A stretch of 64,000 bases of DNA, taken from the NCBI RefSeq assembly GCF_052119705.1, contig NZ_JBGQOP010000005.1:62001-126000 (forward strand). Direction: 5' to 3'. The notes below the pieces were generated by a model. It had not been told where the DNA came from, ran no database searches, and saw only the letters and a list, made by a program, of their open reading frames with translations. Position numbers and translations under genes: made by a program. The stretch is from Oceanimonas sp052119705. Its GTDB lineage: Bacteria; Pseudomonadota; Gammaproteobacteria; Enterobacterales; Aeromonadaceae. This document shows, piece after piece, positions 26,612 to 35,221 of this stretch (position 1 is its first letter; every line of letters starts with the position of its first letter).

Positions 26612-28185
26612 ATGACTCAAACATATTCACGGCTGCGCTTAATTCTGGGTGACCAACTGAATGCCAGTCACTCTTGGTTTACCGAGCAGAGCTCGGACAC
26701 GCTTTATTTAATCGCCGAGTTGGCGCAAGAAACCAATTATGTGCTGCATCATGTACAAAAAATATGTGCATTTTTTGCGGCCATGGAGCAGTTTGCCAAA
26801 GCCCTGCAAACGGCGGACTTTCAAGTGCTGCACTTAAACTTGGATGACACCCAAGCCTTCAATGATCTGCCGCAATTACTCCGTCATCTCATCGAAAAAC
26901 ACCAGATCCGGCAATTTGAATATCAACTACCCGATGAGTATCGGCTGCGCAAACAATTAGCCGATGTTAGCGCTCAATTAGCTATTCCCGCCCAAGCCGT
27001 GGGCACTTTTATCTGACCGATACCGAGCTGCCAACATATTTCACCGCCGGTAAGGCGCATCGTTTAGAGGCTTTTTACCGCAAGCTGCGTCAGAGCTTTC
27101 ATATTCTTATCGATGCCGACGGTCAGCCCGAAGGTGGCCAGTGGAACTTTGATGCTAATAATCGTAACAAGCTTAAAGCCAGCGATTTAGGCTCAGTACC
27201 GGCTCCCTTGCTGTTTGCCAATGATGTGCGCGACATTTTAGCGCGCCTTAAACGGCATAATATCACCACCCTGGGCCGCGCCGAGTCGAACTTGCTGTGG
27301 CCGGTCAATCGCCAGCAAGCCAAACAGCTATTGGATTACTTTTGCCAATATGGTTTACCCCACTTTGGCACCTTTCAAGATGCCATGACCCGCCAGCTTG
27401 ATCAGCCGTTGGATAATCGGCAATGGAGCCTATTTCACTCGCGCTTGTCCTTTGCCTTAAACAGCAAAATCATCAGCCCGCAGTTAGTGGTTAACACTGT
27501 GCTGGCTCATTATCGAGCTCAAGGCGCAGAACCCACCATTAGCATCGCTCAAGTAGAAGGCTTTGTTCGCCAAATTTTAGGCTGGCGCGAGTTTGTGCGC
27601 GGTCTTTATTGGGCCAATATGCCCGAGTATGCCAGCCTCAATGCACTGTCGGCGAGCCGTGAATTGCCCTCTTGGTTTTGGAACGGCAATACCAGGATGA
27701 ACTGTCTAAAACACGCCATCGACCAGTCGCTCGATTACGCCTACGCCCATCATATTCAGCGCCTGATGATCACCGGTAATTTTTGCTTGCTGGCGGGCAT
27801 AGATCCCGATGAGGTAGATGCTTGGTATTTAGGAATTTATATTGATGCCATCGAGTGGGTAGAGCTGCCTAATACTCGGGGCATGAGCCAGTTTGCTGAC
27901 GGAGGATTAGTGGGCTCTAAGGCGTATGCGGCCAGCGGTAATTACGTGAATAAAATGAGCGACTACTGCGGCGCTTGTCATTACAAAGTGGCCGATATTA
28001 CCGGCGCTAAAGCCTGCCCGCTTAACTCCTTGTATTGGCGCTTTATGCAGCAGCATAAAGTGGCGCTGGGTAATAACCCGCGCAACGCGTTTGTGTACGC
28101 CAATTGGCAGAAAAAATCCCCGGAGCAACAAGCGGCCATACTCGATTACGCCGAGCACTGTTTAGCTAATATTGAGCAGATCTGA
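26612..28185 (+). pseudogene. Photolyase-related (cryptochrome-like) gene split by a frameshift
   Basis: The first frame gives L-R-L-I-L-G-D-Q-L-N and ends at TGA 27014-27016. The matching continuation H-F-Y-L-T-D-T-E-L-P runs from 27004 in another frame to 28185. Together they make ~525 residues of the FeS-type photolyase-related family: W-N-F-D-A-N-N-R-N-K, Q-I-L-G-W-R-E-F-V-R-G, and cysteines in C-G-A-C-H-Y and A-C-P for the cluster. One missing G in the GGG at 27001-27003 would explain the shift. It is either a pseudogene or a sequencing error. Such proteins repair (6-4) photoproducts. Confidence 0.82.
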
Positions 28186-28194
28186 ATAAAAAAT

Positions 28195-28548
28195 CGGTGA
28201 AGAGTGAAGCGTAAAGGGTGAAGAGGATGAGAAAAAACAGTGCCAAGCTAAACTCAGGGCGCTGTTTATGTTTACGCTGTCATCCGGTTGCACGTCAGGA
28301 TCTCGCTTTAGATCTTAGCGACTAAGACCTATTTGCCACGGAAGGCACGGAAAAGTGAAGGAACAATAGTGATCAGATCTGAATAAAACCGGTGAGGGGT
28401 GAAGCGTAAAGGGTGAAGAGGACAAGCCAAAACGGTGCCAGCGGGCAGCGCCAAGCTGCCAGATAGCCCAACCACAAACAGTATTGATATCGGCATAGTG
28501 CACGAATGTAGTCGCGCGTTTTAACCGCGAAATGGCGCGTAGCGCCAT
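28195..28548. repeat. Mosaic of dispersed repeats between photolyase-related gene and fic
   Basis: In order: a GTGAAGAGTGAAGCG purine repeat (28198); AGTGCCAAGCTAAAC with the hairpin module (GTTGCACGTCAGGATCTCG); a left TIR half (TTTGCCACGGAAGGCACGG, 28332, with TAGTGATCAGATCTGA); a second purine repeat (28391); and a 41-nt twin-hairpin unit at 28508-28548 that ends 9 bp before the fic stop. No gene is seen in this 372-bp stretch. Confidence 0.7.
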
Positions 28549-28557
28549 CCAATACAC

Positions 28558-29685
28558 TTATTCAGCAATCGCGTATCGAGTGCTGCGCCCGCCACCCGGC
28601 AGCTTAATTAGTACCTTCAGCTCAATCAGGGCGGCGAGGTGACGGGTGGCGGTGGCTTTACTAACCTTGGCTACCCGCTGATATTGGGTGGCATTAATAC
28701 CTAGTGTAAAGTCACCATCCAGTAAGCGATTCACTACTTTACGCTGGGTTTCTAACAGCGGCTGGTCGCTATGTAGCTGCCAAAATTTAGCTTTCAATAG
28801 CGTGCGCTCAATTTTGTTGAGTGCATCATCTAACGCTGTGAGTAGCGCATCACAAAACCAACTGACCCACGGTGTGATATCCAGCCCACCTTTTTGCGTG
28901 GCTTCCAACACCTCATAATACTGACTGCGCTGTTTTAAGATGGCTTCGGACATGGCATATAAGCGGATGCTCTGCTGATCTGCCTGTGCTAATGCACGGT
29001 CGGTAAGTGCTCTAGTGATACGACCATTGCCATCCTCAAACGGATGCAGGGTTATAAACCACAGATGGGTAATGGCGGCGCGAGCAATCGGATCTAACAG
29101 TGGGTCCTGCAATGACTGATTAAACCATTGCATAAAAAGTTTGAGCTCTGCATCAATGTGCTCACGGGCTGGCGCTTGGTAATGAACTTTTGGCTTATGT
29201 ATTTGTTCAGGATCTATTGGCGGACCAGACACTATTTGCATGGTTGCTTCGCCGCGCAAGGTGCCGCCCTCTATCGGGTGCATTAATGACGTTTGTCCCT
29301 GAAACAACCAGTAGTGCCATTGCAGCAGGATATTGAGCGTTAACGGCTGCCGCCATTCGGTCACGGCATCTTTTATCAGGCTTGCCACGCCAAAGGACTT
29401 ATCAGAAACCGCGACCGGACTATCAATATTTATGCCCAACTGCCGCGCGAGCGATGAGCGCACGCCATAGATATCCAATTTTTCACTTTCAATCGCCGAC
29501 GATGCAACAATATTGGCTAGCAAGGCATCTAGGCTAAACATGTCCTCGCCATCCACTAATGACGCTTTACCGCTCAATAATCCTAGGCAGTGATGCACAG
29601 CACGCAGCTTGGGCAGAACTACACTGTCTTGCCAAGTAAAATGCGGCCAGTCAGCCTGTTGCCAAAGCCACAGAGGTGTTGTCAT
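28558..29685 (-). CDS. Fic-family protein with C-terminal winged helix
   Basis: This 375-residue protein has the complete Fic motif H-P-F-E-D-G-N-G-R-I-T-R (H214), so AMP transfer (AMPylation) is likely. An N-terminal DUF4172-like region begins W-L-W-Q-Q-A-D-W-P-H-F. S-S-A-I-E-S-E near residues 62-68 resembles the inhibitory (S/T)xxxE helix of class II Fic proteins. The C-terminus (~300-375) looks like a winged helix (V-S-K-A-T-A-T-R-H-L-A-A-L), suggesting autoregulation. ATG 29683-29685 has AAGGG upstream; a frame open 20 codons earlier is rejected. Palindromes lie just upstream. Confidence 0.88.
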   Translation of the reverse strand: MTTPLWLWQQADWPHFTWQDSVVLPKLRAVHHCLGLLSGKASLVDGEDMFSLDALLANIVASSAIESEKLDIYGVRSSLARQLGINIDSPVAVSDKSFGVASLIKDAVTEWRQPLTLNILLQWHYWLFQGQTSLMHPIEGGTLRGEATMQIVSGPPIDPEQIHKPKVHYQAPAREHIDAELKLFMQWFNQSLQDPLLDPIARAAITHLWFITLHPFEDGNGRITRALTDRALAQADQQSIRLYAMSEAILKQRSQYYEVLEATQKGGLDITPWVSWFCDALLTALDDALNKIERTLLKAKFWQLHSDQPLLETQRKVVNRLLDGDFTLGINATQYQRVAKVSKATATRHLAALIELKVLIKLPGGGRSTRYAIAE

Positions 29686-29716
29686 CAGAGCCCTTAATAT
29701 CGAATAAGCCAAGTGC

Positions 29717-29780
29717 GAGCCGATTACGCTTTTTATTCGGCTCATTAATTGAGCCGAAAGATAGCTTTATTCGGCTCAGG
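29717..29780. promoter_or_regulatory. Cluster of TCGGCTCA half-sites upstream of fic
   Basis: ATTCGGCTCA and TGAGCCGAA face each other across TTAAT (29735-29758). A further ATTCGGCTCA lies at 29769-29778 and a partial GAGCCGAT at 29718-29725. Lying 32-95 bp before the fic start, they look like an operator array for the winged-helix domain of Fic or another dimeric regulator. Confidence 0.6.
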
Positions 29781-29816
29781 CTACAAGCCAAGTGGGGTGA
29801 GGTCGGTGTATATTCG

Positions 29817-29962
29817 TTAGCCGTCATCCGGTTGCACGTCAGGATCTCAGCCCCTTTGGGAAGCCGTAAGCGTAGGGTCGAATTTATTCGACCGCTCTAG
29901 ATTTGTAGCCGCTGCTTTGAGCGTCGAAAACCTGCGCAGCAGGTTCTGGTGCACAGATCTAA
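29817..29962. repeat. Hairpin module and other inverted repeats
   Basis: GCCGTCATCCGGTTGCACG then TCAGGATCTC at 29819-29848 is a copy of the hairpin module. GGTCGAATTTATTCGACC (29876-29893) is a palindrome related to the ATTTATTCGG hairpins near 39730 and 40015. CCTGCGCAGCAGG lies at 29931-29943. Confidence 0.55.
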
Positions 29963-30012
29963 AACAAGGTGCTGCTCTGTCTGGTGTGTAACAGCCGAAC
30001 AAAGGGCCTACT

Positions 30013-30082
30013 CCTCCGACTCGCCGTGAATACCTCCATGTAGGCTCCGCCGCGCCGCGCCATCCTTGGCGCGGAGGGTCGG
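30013..30082 (-). repeat. Twin-hairpin GGA-loop element, copy 1
   Basis: Read on the minus strand, CCGCGCC-AAGGAT-GGCGCGG forms a perfect 7-bp stem with a 6-nt loop, followed by a smaller TAC-ATGGAG-GTA hairpin. The flanks CCGAC... and ...GTCGGAGG bound the unit. Copies 2 and 3 at 30587-30654 and 47009-47089 keep this layout with different, compensating stem sequences. Confidence 0.65.
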
Positions 30083-30149
30083 CTGAGCAGATCCCTTTAT
30101 CCGGCTCTATGCAGCGGAGTTGCTGGTGGGCATTGTCTTGTATGCTGTT

Positions 30150-30251
30150 ATCCTGAATTCGTTTCAGGATCTCGCTTTGGATTTTAGTGAGCCAAACCTA
30201 TTTGCAACGGAAGGCACGGAAAAGTGAAGGAAAAATAGTGATCAGATCTGA
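30150..30251. repeat. Hairpin module plus left half of TIR element
   Basis: TTATCCTGAATTCGTTTCAGG then ATCTCG (hairpin, 30155-30180) precedes TTTGCAACGGAAGGCACGG (30201) and TAGTGATCAGATCTGA (30237-30252). No matching right end is evident, so this is a partial composite copy. Confidence 0.65.
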
Positions 30252-30359
30252 AATAGATAAGGCCAAGATAAAAGCATTATGGGTAGGGGCCAGCTGAACA
30301 AGAGCGGGGTTTACAGCGGCACCAATATCTCAATGCTGCAGCAAAGCTGTTGCTTTGCG

Positions 30360-30400
30360 GTAGTCGCGCGCTTTAGCCGCGAAATGGCGCAAAGCGCCAT
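30360..30400. repeat. 41-nt twin-hairpin repeat, copy 2
   Basis: GTAGTCGCGCG, CTTTAGCCGCG and then the hairpin ATGGCGC-AAA-GCGCCAT. The same 41-nt layout occurs at 28508-28548 and 30477-30517. It is REP-like. Confidence 0.7.
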
Positions 30401-30476
30401 CCCAACGCCATGTCTATCCCATTACACCCAATACCACCGCCCAACAATCACGCCAGTATCTACATACTGCAGGAAT

Positions 30477-30517
30477 GTAGTCGTGCGTTTTAACCGCGAA
30501 ATCCGCCAACGGCGGAT
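30477..30517. repeat. 41-nt twin-hairpin repeat, copy 3
   Basis: GTAGTCGTGCG, TTTTAACCGCG and then ATCCGCC-AAC-GGCGGAT. Both arms of the second stem differ from the other two copies in a compensating way, so the fold and not the sequence is kept. Confidence 0.7.
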
Positions 30518-30586
30518 CTGATGCACAAGGCTATAACAAGCCATATTGTTTCGGAGGATGCGTGCGAAGAGGCAACTGGGTAGCCT

Positions 30587-30654
30587 CCTCCGACACGCTA
30601 AACTGCATCCATGCGACGCTCAAACACATGACGTCCATGTCATGTGATGGTCGG
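30587..30654 (-). repeat. Twin-hairpin GGA-loop element, copy 2
   Basis: On the minus strand CACATGAC-ATGGAC-GTCATGTG forms a perfect 8-bp stem and GCA-TGGA-TGC a smaller one, between CCGACC and GTGTCGGAGG. The 29686-30805 stretch holds repeats of this and other families and no gene. Confidence 0.65.
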
Positions 30655-30805
30655 CTGAGACTATCCCAGCCGCCTCTTTCTAAGCTGTGAGTGCCCTGTT
30701 TGTGTTGGCTATTGAGGGCAGAAAAGGGCGCCGAAGTACTTATTTTTATACTCCGTTACACTTATTTTTGTTTTTCAGAGAACGAAACGTTAAGAGAAGA
30801 TGCTC

Positions 30806-31444
30806 TTACCTCATTCCTTTTTTAATCAACTTATAATTCGGTTCTGCGTGCTGTGTTGAGGACGTTATTTTACCTTTAAATATTTTTTTTGTTTCTTTTA
30901 TAGGTATAAGCTGGCTCATTTTAATATTTAAACAGTCCGTCCAAAACTTTATACCGTTACTATTATCCACTTCATTTTTTTTGTAGATAATTCCTATACT
31001 ATCTAGTTCTTCATAACCTATTGAGCCAACAAGATATGCGGAATGAAAGTCTATTATATTTCCACTTGCATTATTTTTATTTCTCTCTAAAGAAACAAAT
31101 AAGAAATAGTCAGGTTTTTGGTGGGTGTGATTATAAAGAGGAGTAGAGTTATCAAAGTATTCTCTAGGAGGCACTGTCCTATCTTTGGTTTTTACTTCTA
31201 TTGTTAAGTTATCATTCACTATGTAATCGTGAGTAGTTTCTTTTAAGGCGGGGGTAAATTTTATACCATTCTCACGCATCCAGTGCTCAGCAATTACCTC
31301 TCCTAAACATCCAATATTATTTGCTTGGTCTTTACGATGTGAGTTTAAAAAAACTGGCTGTTTTTTTGCGCGAGCTTTAGCTTCTTCATATATCCAGTTA
31401 GGTATATTACATAGTTTGGTGTATGTAGTGTTTCTTATTTTCAT
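30806..31444 (-). CDS. Predicted PD-(D/E)XK-type nuclease in the restriction locus
   Basis: I do not recognise the family of this 212-residue protein. It carries a plausible PD-(D/E)XK core: an N-terminal E (G-C-L-G-E-V-I-A-E, E49/E53), D73 in T-H-D-Y-I-V, and E83-V-K85 in T-I-E-V-K-T-K. This order is typical of nucleases. It begins 11 bp downstream of the MvaI/BcnI-like endonuclease gene on the same strand and shares its low GC content. It may be a second endonuclease or an accessory subunit. There is no signal peptide. Confidence 0.6.
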   Translation of the reverse strand: MKIRNTTYTKLCNIPNWIYEEAKARAKKQPVFLNSHRKDQANNIGCLGEVIAEHWMRENGIKFTPALKETTHDYIVNDNLTIEVKTKDRTVPPREYFDNSTPLYNHTHQKPDYFLFVSLERNKNNASGNIIDFHSAYLVGSIGYEELDSIGIIYKKNEVDNSNGIKFWTDCLNIKMSQLIPIKETKKIFKGKITSSTQHAEPNYKLIKKGMR

Positions 31445-31455
31445 AGAAGAGTCTA

Positions 31456-32889
31456 CTATAAAGTGTATTTAACAGGCTTTGGGAATAACAATTCTAAATC
31501 TCGTTTGTTTATTTTAAATAGTGGACCCTTTTCACTAACTCTACCTTTCTTGTTTCTTTTAATTAAATGATCCATAGTTACCACGCCGGACTCAATCAGT
31601 GGCATGAGCTGACTAAGAACCGGAGATTTAGTATGGGTTATGCTTATTAAGGTAAAGTGTTCTGTTCCATCAATTATTTTACTTGTAGCTTCAATCCAAA
31701 ATGTTTCTGAATGCTTTTCTTTTAATCTGCTTCTAAGTATTGAGCCTGGCCAAACAGCAACTAAGTCCTTATTTATGTGCCACTCTTGTAGCACGTCATT
31801 TTTTTCATCATAGATAAAGTGCAAACCTTGAGAATTTTCTCTTTGCGTAGATAGTGTGCAGTAAAGCTTAAATTCATCATCTCGCTCGTAACCATATTTA
31901 TTGAGAATTTCAGCGCTTCGTTTACAAGGGCTAATTGACCAGTCAGCTACTTGAGCAAACAATGTAGTTCTTGTTCTACTTCCTCTTCCTGATTTTATTT
32001 CTATGCCTTTATAGTCAGGAGCTTTACTTGAGTTCGCCTCTATGCCTAAGAGTTTCTCAATCGTATAACCAATACTTGTATCTCCTTTTTTAAGAGACCT
32101 AATTTTTGATTTAGAAATTTTTCTTATTTTTTGCAATAATTCATCAGCAATGCCACCCTCTAAAACAATATAATTATTTAGAAAGTTTCCTATTATAGAT
32201 TTTCCGTTTTTTATACTTAACGCTAAGTTAGTAGTGCATAAATTAATAAGGTAGGCAGTATCGTCAGATATAATTATACCGATTATATCTTGAGCTGATG
32301 CCAGTGAGCTTAAATTTCTAAACCACATCCTCGGATCACCGTTTTTAGTCATCGGACGATATAAGCTGACTGTAGATTTTATTTCTTTATCCTCTAGCAA
32401 GAGGATCGACTTTTTTATTATTTTATGTTCTGGACCTTGCTGTTGAAGTTCGTAGTTATGAAAAACCTCTAGTTCGAAGTGCGTTCTTACTGTTTGAGTT
32501 GCATCTAAAATAGATTTTTTAAGACCAGTAATTGTTGGTTCGAACACTGAGAACTCTACGCCTAAACTTGCGAGTGTTTTTTTGTTTTCGATCACTAAGC
32601 TTTTAATATTTAAATCAAGGTCTGTATGGCGCTCTTGATCTAAAGTATCAAAATCTTCAACGGACATGTCCACATCTACATCCGCTGTAAAATTTAAGGA
32701 CGGAAATGGGATTGCTAACTGCGCTTGTTCCCTAACGGTATAGGATTCTTGCAATTCTTTCCAAGAGGAAAAACCTTCCTCATAACTGATTGCTTTAAGG
32801 GCATCTGCGTGCTTTATGCCTAACTCTTTTTTTCGATCTTTGGCACGTTGTTTTAGACGGTTAAGGCTTACATCGGTAGCTTTTTTCAT
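31456..32889 (-). CDS. MvaI/BcnI-like type II restriction endonuclease
   Basis: This 477-residue protein contains G-Y-T-I-E-K-L-L-G-I-E-A-N-S-S near 274-289 and P-D-Y-K-G-I-E-I-K-S (D292, E297, K299). This resembles the start and the catalytic D...ExK of MvaI/BcnI enzymes, which act as monomers on CC(W/S)GG-type sites. About 250 residues precede the nuclease domain: a helical N-terminus (R-L-K-Q-R-A-K-D-R-K-K-E-L-G-I-K) and a region I cannot assign. MvaI itself is shorter, so this is an extended form. The divergent C5-methyltransferase gene is the expected partner. Confidence 0.78.
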   Translation of the reverse strand: MKKATDVSLNRLKQRAKDRKKELGIKHADALKAISYEEGFSSWKELQESYTVREQAQLAIPFPSLNFTADVDVDMSVEDFDTLDQERHTDLDLNIKSLVIENKKTLASLGVEFSVFEPTITGLKKSILDATQTVRTHFELEVFHNYELQQQGPEHKIIKKSILLLEDKEIKSTVSLYRPMTKNGDPRMWFRNLSSLASAQDIIGIIISDDTAYLINLCTTNLALSIKNGKSIIGNFLNNYIVLEGGIADELLQKIRKISKSKIRSLKKGDTSIGYTIEKLLGIEANSSKAPDYKGIEIKSGRGSRTRTTLFAQVADWSISPCKRSAEILNKYGYERDDEFKLYCTLSTQRENSQGLHFIYDEKNDVLQEWHINKDLVAVWPGSILRSRLKEKHSETFWIEATSKIIDGTEHFTLISITHTKSPVLSQLMPLIESGVVTMDHLIKRNKKGRVSEKGPLFKINKRDLELLFPKPVKYTL

Positions 32890-33280
32890 GACTATATACC
32901 AGATTCATTTCTGCGTAGAGATATTGAACATTTAGGGTACGCAATGGCGTTTATAAACAGGCTTCCCTTACAAGCCTTAACTAGCAGCTTTATAAGAGGC
33001 GTACGCAGAAAGAAACTACCTCTGATAAAACTAGGTAGATAAAAGGATGTGCCCGCAGAAACAAGGATGATAAGGCCCTGATCTGCAAATAACACAATGC
33101 ACTGTTATCTACAGAGAGAACCTGAAGGGGTCTTCACGTTAGACGTAGGCGACTCTCACTTCGCCTAAGAATCGACCGTACTGTATTTTCGGGACTCATT
33201 CAAGTTTTTTTAAAAACTCCTGGATTTTCTACAAGCTACTCTTTACAATTAGCGCGTATTGATTTTTCCGGAGTTCATCA

Positions 33281-34864
33281 ATGAACCATATCGAACTGTT
33301 TTCAGGCTGTGGCGGGCTTTCGCTAGGACTTCATGCAAGTGACTTTGAGCTGCTAATGGCCAACGAACTGTCGCCAATGGCGGCTGAATCATTTGCTTAT
33401 AATTTTTTCAATGAAGACTTAGAAGCGCTAGCTAATGCTGGTAAAAATCCGGAGAGTACGATTTGGTTGAAAAGTAGACATCAAGAATTGAAGCCCCGCT
33501 TGCGCGAGAATCCATTTCATTTTCCGCCATTTGATGAAGATGGATATAGTGATATCCCTGTTGATAAAACAGAGTTACGTGGAAAGCTGTTGGTAGGCAG
33601 TATTGTAGAGTTGAACAGAATGTTGGAGTCTGATTTAGATTTCCGTAAAGTACTAAGAACAGGTTTTGGATCCTCCGAAGGTCTAGATTTAGTCTCTGGT
33701 GGACCTCCATGTCAAAGCTTTAGCATGGCAGGGCTACGGAAAAAAGATTGTGAAAAGAACACCTTACCGTGGGAGTTCGCAAAATTCGTCTCATATTCAC
33801 AACCTAAAATTGCCATGCTAGAGAATGTCACTGGTATTCTCCGTGCATTTAAAGATGAAAATGGAAACAACTATCAAGCATGGTATGAAGTAGCTAAAGC
33901 TTTTGCATCGATAGATTACGTTCCTGTCTGTTTACATATTAATGCACGCTTAGCGGGAATAGCCCAGAATCGGCCACGTTTTATTATGCTGGCTTTTCGG
34001 CATGACTGCTATCTAAGTATCATGAAGAATATGAGTAAAGACTCTTCTTCATTCACTATGTTAGAACCGTCGGGTACGTTCTATGAGCTTGTTCAAAGTA
34101 AGGGAACGAGCCTAGAATCGGGTCATTTAGAATACTTCGATGCATCAAAGCCGCAACACCTGCAATTATTTGAGCAGTCTTTTTTCGCGCCGTTAGTCAA
34201 TGGCGAGAATGTAAATGTTAAGGATGCTCTCGATGATCTTAAATTTACGAACCCTGCTAAACCATCTAAATATATAAGTAATTTAAATGATAAATTCAGA
34301 TGGTTACCTAGTGATTTTAAATTGAAAAATCATGAGGCAAGAAGAAATAGTCCTATGGTGCAACGTCGTTTTAGACTTTATCAGGTTTTACAAAAAATTG
34401 ATGATAGGTCAGTAACTAAAGACATATTCTCAGTTTTAAAAGGCGGAGCTAATGTTCTCAATGATAAAACTTGGGATGTATGTAAAGACTACGAATTCTT
34501 GCAAGAAAGTGGTGAGCTTAATTTTTTTGAGTCAGCTATAGATTTTATCCGATATTTAAGCGCACACCCTACAAAGAAGCAGACCCAAAAAGCTCTTAAT
34601 CCTGATGCTCCTGCACCAGCTGCGCTATCGATCCCTGATGATGCCTGTCATTATGATGAGCATGAACTTAGAGTGTTAACAGTTAGAGAAATGGCCAGAA
34701 TTCAATCTTTTCCTGATGACTTTGTTTTTCGTTCTAAAATTACTACTGGCGGTCAAATGAGAAAATTTGAAGTGCCGCAGTACACTCAAGTAGGTAATGC
34801 TGTGCCACCTTTATTAGGGCTTAAACTAGGGCTATGTATTGCAGATCTATTAAAGAAAATCTAG
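33281..34864 (+). CDS. DNA (cytosine-5) methyltransferase of an R-M system
   Basis: This 527-residue enzyme has the ordered C5-MTase motifs. Motif I is L-F-S-G-C-G-G-L-S-L-G (6-16), motif IV G-G-P-P-C-Q-S-F with nucleophile C144, motif VI E-N-V (181-183), motif VIII Q-N-R-P-R-F (229-234) and motif X Q-V-G-N-A-V-P-P near the C-terminus. The gap between motifs I and IV is long (~130 residues), implying an insertion. The target-recognition region lies at ~235-465. It protects the host from the divergent endonuclease. The 391-bp gap (32890-33280) carries both promoters; no controller gene is visible. Confidence 0.92.
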   Translation: MNHIELFSGCGGLSLGLHASDFELLMANELSPMAAESFAYNFFNEDLEALANAGKNPESTIWLKSRHQELKPRLRENPFHFPPFDEDGYSDIPVDKTELRGKLLVGSIVELNRMLESDLDFRKVLRTGFGSSEGLDLVSGGPPCQSFSMAGLRKKDCEKNTLPWEFAKFVSYSQPKIAMLENVTGILRAFKDENGNNYQAWYEVAKAFASIDYVPVCLHINARLAGIAQNRPRFIMLAFRHDCYLSIMKNMSKDSSSFTMLEPSGTFYELVQSKGTSLESGHLEYFDASKPQHLQLFEQSFFAPLVNGENVNVKDALDDLKFTNPAKPSKYISNLNDKFRWLPSDFKLKNHEARRNSPMVQRRFRLYQVLQKIDDRSVTKDIFSVLKGGANVLNDKTWDVCKDYEFLQESGELNFFESAIDFIRYLSAHPTKKQTQKALNPDAPAPAALSIPDDACHYDEHELRVLTVREMARIQSFPDDFVFRSKITTGGQMRKFEVPQYTQVGNAVPPLLGLKLGLCIADLLKKI

Positions 34865-34929
34865 ATAGGTGTATGGCATGAGCCCACAACATTTTATTAA
34901 AGCCGGCGTATCGCCGGTTCTGGCTTTGA

Positions 34930-35145
34930 TTTGGCTTTTTTTATTGTACTTTCGTTAGGCAAGAGTCGGGTTCTATTGGCGCCGGTTTTGTTAGCTCATT
35001 AGTGCTGGCGAAAGGGGTAGGCCTGCTGTTTTTTACTCCCGATGTGCAAAGCTACGGGGTCCTTTTGCAGCACTTGCTGATTACTGACGTGATTTTTTAC
35101 AGCTTTGTATATGTGCTGTTTCTGCGTAAGCCTAAGCTTAAGTAA
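34930..35145 (+). pseudogene. Remnant of a membrane-protein gene
   Basis: An open frame without a start codon encodes ~71 residues including E-S-G-S-I-G-A-G-F-V-S-S-L-V-L-A-K-G and I-T-D-V-I-F-Y-S-F-V-Y-V-L-F-L-R-K-P, with a hydrophobic C-terminal segment. It looks like the 3' end of a decayed membrane-protein gene between the methyltransferase and hipB. The parent family is not recognised. Confidence 0.35.
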
Positions 35146-35149
35146 CACT

Positions 35150-35211
35150 TGGATACTACAGTATCCATTGTGGAGCTAAACAAGCTACAATAGACACTAT
35201 AGTGTCTATTG
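35150..35211. promoter_or_regulatory. Two palindromic operators before hipBA
   Basis: TGGATACT-AC-AGTATCCA (35150-35167) and TAGACACTATAGTGTCTA (35191-35208, extended to 24 bp by flanking CAA/TTG) are perfect palindromes. Their centres are 41 bp apart, close to four helical turns. They end 10 bp before the hipB ATG, as expected for autorepression by HipB dimers. Confidence 0.72.
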
Positions 35212-35221
35212 TTGGTGGCTT

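Noticed and set aside
29786..30805. Search for genes or a CRISPR array in this 1-kb repeat-rich gap
   Set aside because: The repeats are of different families at irregular spacing without uniform spacers, and no frame has a credible start plus protein-like composition.
32892..33095. 67-codon frame between the restriction genes, possible controller protein
   Set aside because: No HTH is visible, the composition is not protein-like and there is no clear ribosome-binding site.
34903..34917. CCGGCG-TAT-CGCCGG hairpin after the methyltransferase gene
   Set aside because: There is no adjacent T run, so I do not call it a terminator.
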